Shown one piece after another: positions 5,986-9,711 of a stretch of DNA of 9,711 nucleotides; the first letter of the stretch is position 1, and each line of letters opens with the position of its first letter. The stretch is from NCBI GenBank assembly GCA_031257815.1, contig JAIRNX010000096.1, positions 1-9,711 on the forward strand. Reading direction: 5' to 3'. Both the position numbers and the translations under genes were made by a program. The notes below the pieces were generated by a model. It was not told the DNA's origin, made no database searches, and worked only from the letters and a program-made list of their open reading frames with translations. The DNA comes from Lactobacillales bacterium (GTDB taxonomy: Bacteria; Bacillota; Bacilli; Lactobacillales; Streptococcaceae).

Positions 5986-7674
5986 ATGTATTCTTTTAAG
6001 GTAATTGCTAAATTTTGGGAAATAAATAAAGGGTACGTAATCTCAGTAATTTTTGGAAAACTAAAAGACATTCCACGCCCGCTTCTTAGTGCGTTATATA
6101 TGAAGTATTTAATTGATTGTCTAACTCAAAAAGCTAATTTTTTGCATTTATTCTATTTTCTGTCTATTTTTTTGTTGTTTGAAATCTTCTTTTATTGTTA
6201 TGATTCATGGGCGAACATCAAATACAAAAGCAAAGCTCGAGAGGAAATAGCAAAGACATTAATGACCAAATATCTTCAAACCGTTTCCAAAGTTCCCTTA
6301 AAATATTTTGAAGATCAGGAATTTTGTAATAAAAATTCATTGGTTACGAATGAGTTGGTCGAAACTTATTTTAGCTTATTTAATTATTGTATCGATTTAA
6401 TAACGAATATTCTTTCGATGGCTACGTTGGCAATCTATGTTTTTTCAATTAGTAAAATTATCATTTTGACTTCATTTGTTATTTTCTTTTTCTATTTGTT
6501 TTTTAATCATAAAATCAATCAATTAAAATTGGAACAACAAAAAGAGATGACTCCAATTGAACGGCAAAAAGGTTATTTTGCCAATCTTTTAAATCATTAT
6601 GATGGTGTGAAAAATGTTCGAGTCTATTCAGCGGAGAATTTTTTTATCAACAAATGGAATGAGAATGCCAGCAAAATCATTCAGGTGATTCAAAAATTTT
6701 CGCGAAAACTTTTAATTTATTCGAATTTTGATGGAGTAATTTTTTCTTTTTTTGAATGCTCGATTATTTTGTATATTGCTTATATTACTTGGCTTGGACG
6801 AATCTCTGTGGGAACTTTTTCAGCTTTGACTCAGTCCGTTTTTTCCTTTTTAAGCCAAATGCAGCGAAGCTCTGAAATTGTTAGCAACATGAATAAATGT
6901 TCTAATTATTTTAAGATTACCGAAGAAATAGACTCTTACGCACCGAAAAAAGACTCTGCAAAACAAAAAGTATTTTTAGATAAAAATCAACCGTTTGAGA
7001 TAGAAATTAAGCAATTATCCTTTGCCTATGTGAATTCAAAGAGAAAAATTTTAAATGATCTTTCGCTGAAAGTAAAACAAGGCGAAAAAATTGCGATTGT
7101 TGGAGAAAACGGGTCTGGGAAGTCTACGTTGATTCATTTGTTATTACGTTTATATGAACCCCCTGATCAAACGATATTTATCAATGGAATAGATAGTAAA
7201 AATTACCATTTAGAAGACTTTCGTACCAATTTCGCAGTTGTTTTGCAAAACCAAGAGAACTACTCGCTTACGGTTGCTGAAAATATTTTTCTAAAAAATC
7301 CAGAAAAAATGGATGAGAAAAGAGTAGAAGAAGCCTTAAAATTAAGTCAACTTTATCAAAAAATTTTCTCTCAAAAAGAAGGGATTGCTTCAATGATAAC
7401 AAGAAGATTTACCAATCGTGGAGTGGCTCTTTCTGGTGGTGAAAATCAGAAATTAAACTTGAGTCGATTTTTTAATAAAGAAGCAAAAATATTAATTTTA
7501 GATGAGTATGAAAAATGGTTAGATTGCCAATCGGAGAAAAAGATTTTTGAAAATCTTTTAGCTTTTTCAAAAAATAAAATACTAATGATCATTACGCATA
7601 ATGAAAAAATTTTGTCAGCCATGGATCGAATGTATATTTTAAAAAATGGAATTCTTAAAGAACGGAAACTTTAA
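5986..7674 (+). CDS. Fused ABC exporter (membrane domain plus ATPase), no peptidase domain
   Basis: Inner-membrane half-transporter of 562 residues, probably a homodimer that exports the modified peptide. Hydrophobic helices occur at about 53-71, 136-157, 158-174, 248-268 and 277-292, with a less clear one around 17-38. The ATPase domain begins near 338: Walker A GENGSGKST (373-381), Q-loop glutamines at 421 and 423, signature ALSGGENQK (481-489), Walker B ILILDE (502-507) and histidine 538. The segment after the catalytic glutamate reads DEYEKWLD where most exporters have DEPTSALD, an unusual D-loop region. There is no N-terminal C39 peptidase domain: the protein starts directly with the membrane domain. 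AAAGGA at 5970-5975, ten bases from the ATG, supports the start. Peptide export is inferred from the neighbours; the fold alone would also fit lipid or drug export. Confidence 0.88.
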   Translation: MYSFKVIAKFWEINKGYVISVIFGKLKDIPRPLLSALYMKYLIDCLTQKANFLHLFYFLSIFLLFEIFFYCYDSWANIKYKSKAREEIAKTLMTKYLQTVSKVPLKYFEDQEFCNKNSLVTNELVETYFSLFNYCIDLITNILSMATLAIYVFSISKIIILTSFVIFFFYLFFNHKINQLKLEQQKEMTPIERQKGYFANLLNHYDGVKNVRVYSAENFFINKWNENASKIIQVIQKFSRKLLIYSNFDGVIFSFFECSIILYIAYITWLGRISVGTFSALTQSVFSFLSQMQRSSEIVSNMNKCSNYFKITEEIDSYAPKKDSAKQKVFLDKNQPFEIEIKQLSFAYVNSKRKILNDLSLKVKQGEKIAIVGENGSGKSTLIHLLLRLYEPPDQTIFINGIDSKNYHLEDFRTNFAVVLQNQENYSLTVAENIFLKNPEKMDEKRVEEALKLSQLYQKIFSQKEGIASMITRRFTNRGVALSGGENQKLNLSRFFNKEAKILILDEYEKWLDCQSEKKIFENLLAFSKNKILMIITHNEKILSAMDRMYILKNGILKERKL

Positions 7675-7735
7675 AATTTTACCAAAAATTTCTGAGAACC
7701 TGTTTATGATTTCTCTATCGATGAATTGCGTTTAT

Positions 7736-7788
7736 CAAATTGTAAATCAAGAAGCTCAAAACAATTTGTAAACCTGCCAGGTTTTTTT
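7736..7788 (+). terminator. Hairpin pair with T7 tail, likely operon terminator
   Basis: A first stem, CAAATTGT (7736-7743) with ACAATTTG (7761-7768), is followed directly by AAACCT (7770-7775), loop GCC, AGGTTT (7779-7784) and a continuous run of seven T (7782-7788). The second hairpin is a good Rho-independent terminator for the exporter gene ending at 7674. A diverged copy of the same two-part layout lies at 7920-7978. Confidence 0.65.
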
Positions 7789-7799
7789 GAGAAATTTTT

Positions 7800-7824
7800 A
7801 CGCGTTTCTAGGCTAAAAGCGCGT
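7800..7824. repeat. Inverted repeat ACGCG/CGCGT in the gene-free stretch
   Basis: ACGCGTTT (7800-7807) pairs with AAA-G-CGCGT (7816-7824) through a 5-bp GC-rich stem, one bulged G and three A/T pairs. A TCTTT run follows on the + strand. It is one of several stems in the 7675-8088 stretch, and its role is unknown. Confidence 0.4.
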
Positions 7825-7840
7825 CTTTAGGTAACAGATA

Positions 7841-7867
7841 AAAGAAAACGAAGAATAAGTTTTCTTT
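7841..7867. terminator. Bidirectional terminator-like stem
   Basis: AAAGAAAAC (7841-7849) and GTTTTCTTT (7859-7867) form a perfect 9-bp stem around a 9-nt loop. A-rich and T-rich arms are what bidirectional terminators between convergent genes show, and this lies between the + strand exporter (ends 7674) and the - strand permease remnant (ends 8089). The low GC content makes it weak. Confidence 0.4.
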
Positions 7868-7919
7868 CACCGGAAACTTAAGATTTGCTTGCGCGTTGGT
7901 TAAATTACGGCTTACGTTC

Positions 7920-7978
7920 CTTGCGATTTGTAATCAAGTAAAACTTGAACAAATCGTAAGAAACCCGACAGTTTTTTT
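7920..7978 (+). terminator. Long hairpin with T7 tail, second copy of the terminator unit
   Basis: CTTGCGATTTGT (7920-7931) pairs with ACAAATCGTAAG (7949-7960) over 12 bp including one G-U pair. After a 2-nt bulge (7932-7933) TCAAGT (7934-7939) pairs with ACTTGA (7943-7948) around an AAA loop. This stem of 18 pairs is the strongest RNA structure in the window. It is followed by AAACCCGACAG and seven T (7972-7978), a decayed version of the terminator at 7770-7788. No gene is visible directly upstream, so it may end a small untranslated RNA or be a leftover of a duplicated terminator. Confidence 0.5.
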
Positions 7979-8012
7979 GAACTGCGAGGCGCAAAAAATT
8001 AACAAATAAGTC

Positions 8013-8036
8013 GCACCAAGAGGTGCATACGCACCT
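8013..8036. repeat. Alternating GCACC/GGTGC arms (alternative hairpins)
   Basis: GCACC (8013-8017), GGTGC (8022-8026) and GCACC (8031-8035) follow each other with 4-nt spacers. The central arm can pair with either side, and the right-hand option extends to 6 bp (AGGTGC 8021-8026 with GCACCT 8031-8036). There is no T-run next to it on either strand. It lies 53 bp past the stop of the - strand permease remnant and could be that gene's old 3' structure. Confidence 0.45.
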
Positions 8037-8088
8037 TCTCTCTGTCAAACTTCACAATTATGCAAGACAAGTTAACATACTCTTAACA

Positions 8089-8901
8089 CTATCTCAAAAT
8101 CTGAATCAAATCCTTGTTCGATGCCTTTAGCGCTGGCAAAAAACTTGCTGAAATTCCAACCAATGCCGAAATTCCAATTGCCAGCAACACCACAGAAAGA
8201 TGCAATGAAATTGGAAACTCGATCACCGAACCAAACAAATTCGCCAATCCCACACCTAGTAGATAGCCAATCGCACCACCAATCAATGTAACCAAACATC
8301 CTTCCAGTAAAAATTGTTGTCGAATCTCTCGTTTTTTCGCACCCATCGCCCGCCGAATTCCGATCTCAAAGGTTCTCTCAGCCACCGCGATAAACATCAT
8401 ATTCATAATTCCAATCGCTGCCACCACCAAAGAAATCGCTCCAAGTCCTGTTAACACAAATGTCACAATATTAAACTGATTTTCACCTTCATCGATCCAT
8501 TTTGCCGAATTATCGAAACTGTATTCCGCCACAAGGTTTAAACTTCCTTGCGAATTCAACAACTTAATCACCGACTTTTGAAGACTGGCAACAGTTGCTC
8601 CCTCTGCCATCGAAAGCGTTAATAAATGTGGCTTTTCTTCTTGATGAAAATAATGCGCAAACACCCCTGCTGGAATAATTCCTTGCAAACTACCATCCTC
8701 AAACTCGCAATCATTTTTCTTGTACACTCCAACTACGCGAAACATCACCTCTCCAACAGAAACGCACTGCCCTAATGCTTGACGCAGATCCTCGGAATCA
8801 TTTGAAAGTTTCTTCGCACCGGCAGCATTCACCACCATGATGCTAGTATAAAAACCTGGACACAAAATGGTAGACTTCCTAGATAAAAAAAGAAAGTGGA
8901 T
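8089..8901 (-). pseudogene. 5'-truncated MacB/FtsX-type ABC permease
   Basis: The frame is open from 8901 to the stop at 8089, and the first usable start is a TTG at 8865 (258 residues). It holds the end of a MacB-type periplasmic domain (FRVVGVYKKND, residues about 42-52) and a full C-terminal FtsX domain with helices near 133-158, 186-211 and 223-245. The conserved cytoplasmic segment MNMMFIAVAERTFEIGIRRAMGA (154-176) lies after the first of these helices. Family members usually have about 380-400 residues, so the first transmembrane helix and about half of the periplasmic domain are missing. An in-frame stop at 8902-8904 closes the frame upstream and there is no ribosome site. Its base composition is more GC-rich than that of the peptide operon. 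It is probably a remnant of a macrolide/peptide-efflux-type permease; residual expression as a 258-residue protein is unlikely to be functional. Confidence 0.8.
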
Positions 8902-8906
8902 TTAAG

Positions 8907-9476
8907 TCAATATCTTGAACGCAAATCCAAGCCAGTTTTTTCTTGATTCAAAACTATTGTTTGATCAGCAAACTGTTCAATAGTTTGTCGCTGATGCGAA
9001 GAGAAAATAACTAAAATATAAGATTTTACTGATTGAATAATTTCCATTGCAATTTTTTGACTTTTCTCATCCAATACATTAAAGGGTTCATCCAAAAGCA
9101 GTACCTGAATATCTCTGGAGAACATTAAAGAAAAATACAATTTATATTTCATTCCACTTGAATACTCTTCAACAGCTTTATCCAAGTCATTTAAGTTAAG
9201 TTTTTTTAGATATTTAACGACTTTGTCTTTATATTTTTTATAAGTTTCTTTTTTCATATCCCATAATTCAGCCACTAAATTGATATGGTCATAAGCTCCT
9301 AGCAAGGGATATAACCCAATATCACAAGGAATAAAAGCGGTTTGTATTTTAATTTCTTCTTGAGTTAGCAACTTTTGATCATATAAAATTTTTCCATGAT
9401 TTGGTAGATACAACCCAGCTAAAAGATTTAATAATGTCGTTTTTCCAATGCCGTTTTCTCCAACAATGGCATAATT
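8907..9476 (-). pseudogene. 5'-truncated ABC transporter ATP-binding protein
   Basis: The frame is open from 9476 to the stop at 8907, giving 189 residues that begin inside strand one of the nucleotide-binding fold (NYAIVGENG). A stop codon at 9477-9479 closes it, with no ATG in front of Walker A. Present are Walker A GENGIGKTT, a modified signature YSSGMKYK, Walker B VLLLDEPFNVLD and the SSHQ switch. The Q-loop glutamine appears to be replaced by cysteine in AFIPCDIG. About 35 N-terminal residues are missing compared with a normal small ABC ATPase. The first start inside the frame (TTG at 9413) comes after Walker A, so no active ATPase could be made. It differs in family from the MacB-like remnant next to it, whose own ATPase would be MacB-type. 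It most resembles bacteriocin-type or ABC-2 ATPases. The peptide operon is not its source, since sequence and strand differ. Confidence 0.75.
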
Positions 9477-9526
9477 TTAAAATAAGTTATAAAAGTTTCT
9501 AAAATTTAAAAGAATCTGGCATAATT
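9467..9526. repeat. 10-bp direct repeat TGGCATAATT at a breakpoint
   Basis: TGGCATAATT occurs at 9467-9476 and again at 9517-9526, separated by 40 bp of very AT-rich DNA. The left copy covers the last bases of the truncated ATPase frame, so the repeat sits exactly where coding similarity stops. This looks like a rearrangement junction, either a short duplication or microhomology used in a deletion or insertion. Confidence 0.5.
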
Positions 9527-9546
9527 ACTTTTTTCTATTGTTAAAG

Positions 9547-9651
9547 TACTTGTTGTCTATTTACGAGGGTAATCGTATTGATATTCATTTTTCAACTTAT
9601 CAAAAATCTTGTGAATTTACTCGTCAAGATGTAATAGTACGTATTTTATAA
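9547..9651 (+). pseudogene. Possible C-terminal remnant of a site-specific recombinase
   Basis: A + strand frame, open from 9493, ends at TAA 9649-9651 and contains SIYEGNRIDIHF followed by a short polar tail. Segments such as 'vyeg.rIeI.F' are common near the C-terminus of large serine recombinases, and a strong terminator begins 13 nt after the stop, so this looks like the true 3' end of a + strand gene. No start codon context or upstream domain remains; the rest was lost at the junction near 9480-9530. The recombinase assignment is from motif memory only. Confidence 0.4.
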
Positions 9652-9663
9652 CATTAAAGGTAT

Positions 9664-9695
9664 AGGAAACGACAATTTAGCCTCGTTTCCTTTTT
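9664..9695 (+). terminator. Rho-independent terminator
   Basis: AGGAAACGA (9664-9672) and TCGTTTCCT (9683-9691) form a perfect 9-bp stem around a 10-nt loop, with the T-run continuing to 9695. It lies just after the stop at 9649-9651, so it is the terminator of the broken + strand gene before it. Confidence 0.75.
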
Positions 9696-9711
9696 ATGTT
9701 AAAATTAATCA

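Noticed and set aside
5986..6200. C39 peptidase domain at the start of the exporter
   Set aside because: The protein starts directly with membrane segments and has no Cys/His/Asp peptidase motifs in the first 70 residues.
7736..7978. CRISPR array
   Set aside because: Only two diverged hairpin units of unequal spacing, no conserved repeats or spacers and no cas genes.
7675..8088. Known riboswitch or T-box leader
   Set aside because: No T-box core sequence, SAM, TPP or similar conserved motif could be recognised, and no gene follows on the + strand.
8072..8299. 75-residue - strand Trp/Gly-rich frame
   Set aside because: Lies out of frame over the end of the MacB-type permease, which has clear family motifs.

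Overview
This window looks like an accessory island from a low-GC Gram-positive bacterium, probably a member of the Bacillota such as a gut-associated lactic acid bacterium or relative. The clues are AT-rich DNA, strong AGGAGG-type ribosome sites, TTGACA/extended -10 promoter signals and the protein families. The species cannot be fixed from the sequence alone. No rRNA, tRNA or CRISPR array is visible.

The core (about 130-7790, + strand) is a ribosomally made, post-translationally modified peptide (RiPP) locus. A promoter at 132-160 is followed by a 21-codon Lys-rich mini-ORF, then a radical SAM/SPASM peptide maturase (353-1894). Next comes a Cys-rich precursor of 72-73 residues (1957-2175). 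Its two cysteine clusters (CGC, then CDWCGCDC) and Asn/Ala-rich tail resemble ruminococcin C-type 'double hairpin' sactipeptides, but with six cysteines rather than four. Downstream is an ABC-2 module arranged permease-ATPase-permease (2322-5800), in which the two permeases are paralogues. This arrangement suits self-immunity or efflux. It is followed by a fused membrane/ATPase ABC exporter (5986-7674) without a peptidase domain, the likely peptide exporter. The model is: the maturase crosslinks the precursor, the fused exporter secretes it, and the ABC-2 module protects the producer. No dedicated leader peptidase and no regulator gene lie in the window.

From 7675 to 8088 there is no gene, but the DNA is crowded with inverted repeats: two diverged hairpin-plus-T7 units, an A/T-rich bidirectional terminator-like stem, and a GCACC/GGTGC/GCACC set that can fold in alternative ways.

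The right end (8089-9711) is debris. On the - strand are a 5'-truncated MacB/FtsX-type permease and a 5'-truncated ABC ATPase. The ATPase ends abruptly at a 10-bp direct repeat, which is followed by what may be the last codons of a + strand site-specific recombinase and a clear terminator. At the left edge, GACATTT repeats resemble the ends of IS21-type elements. Both flanks therefore suggest an insertion hotspot that acquired the peptide locus by horizontal transfer; this is inference.
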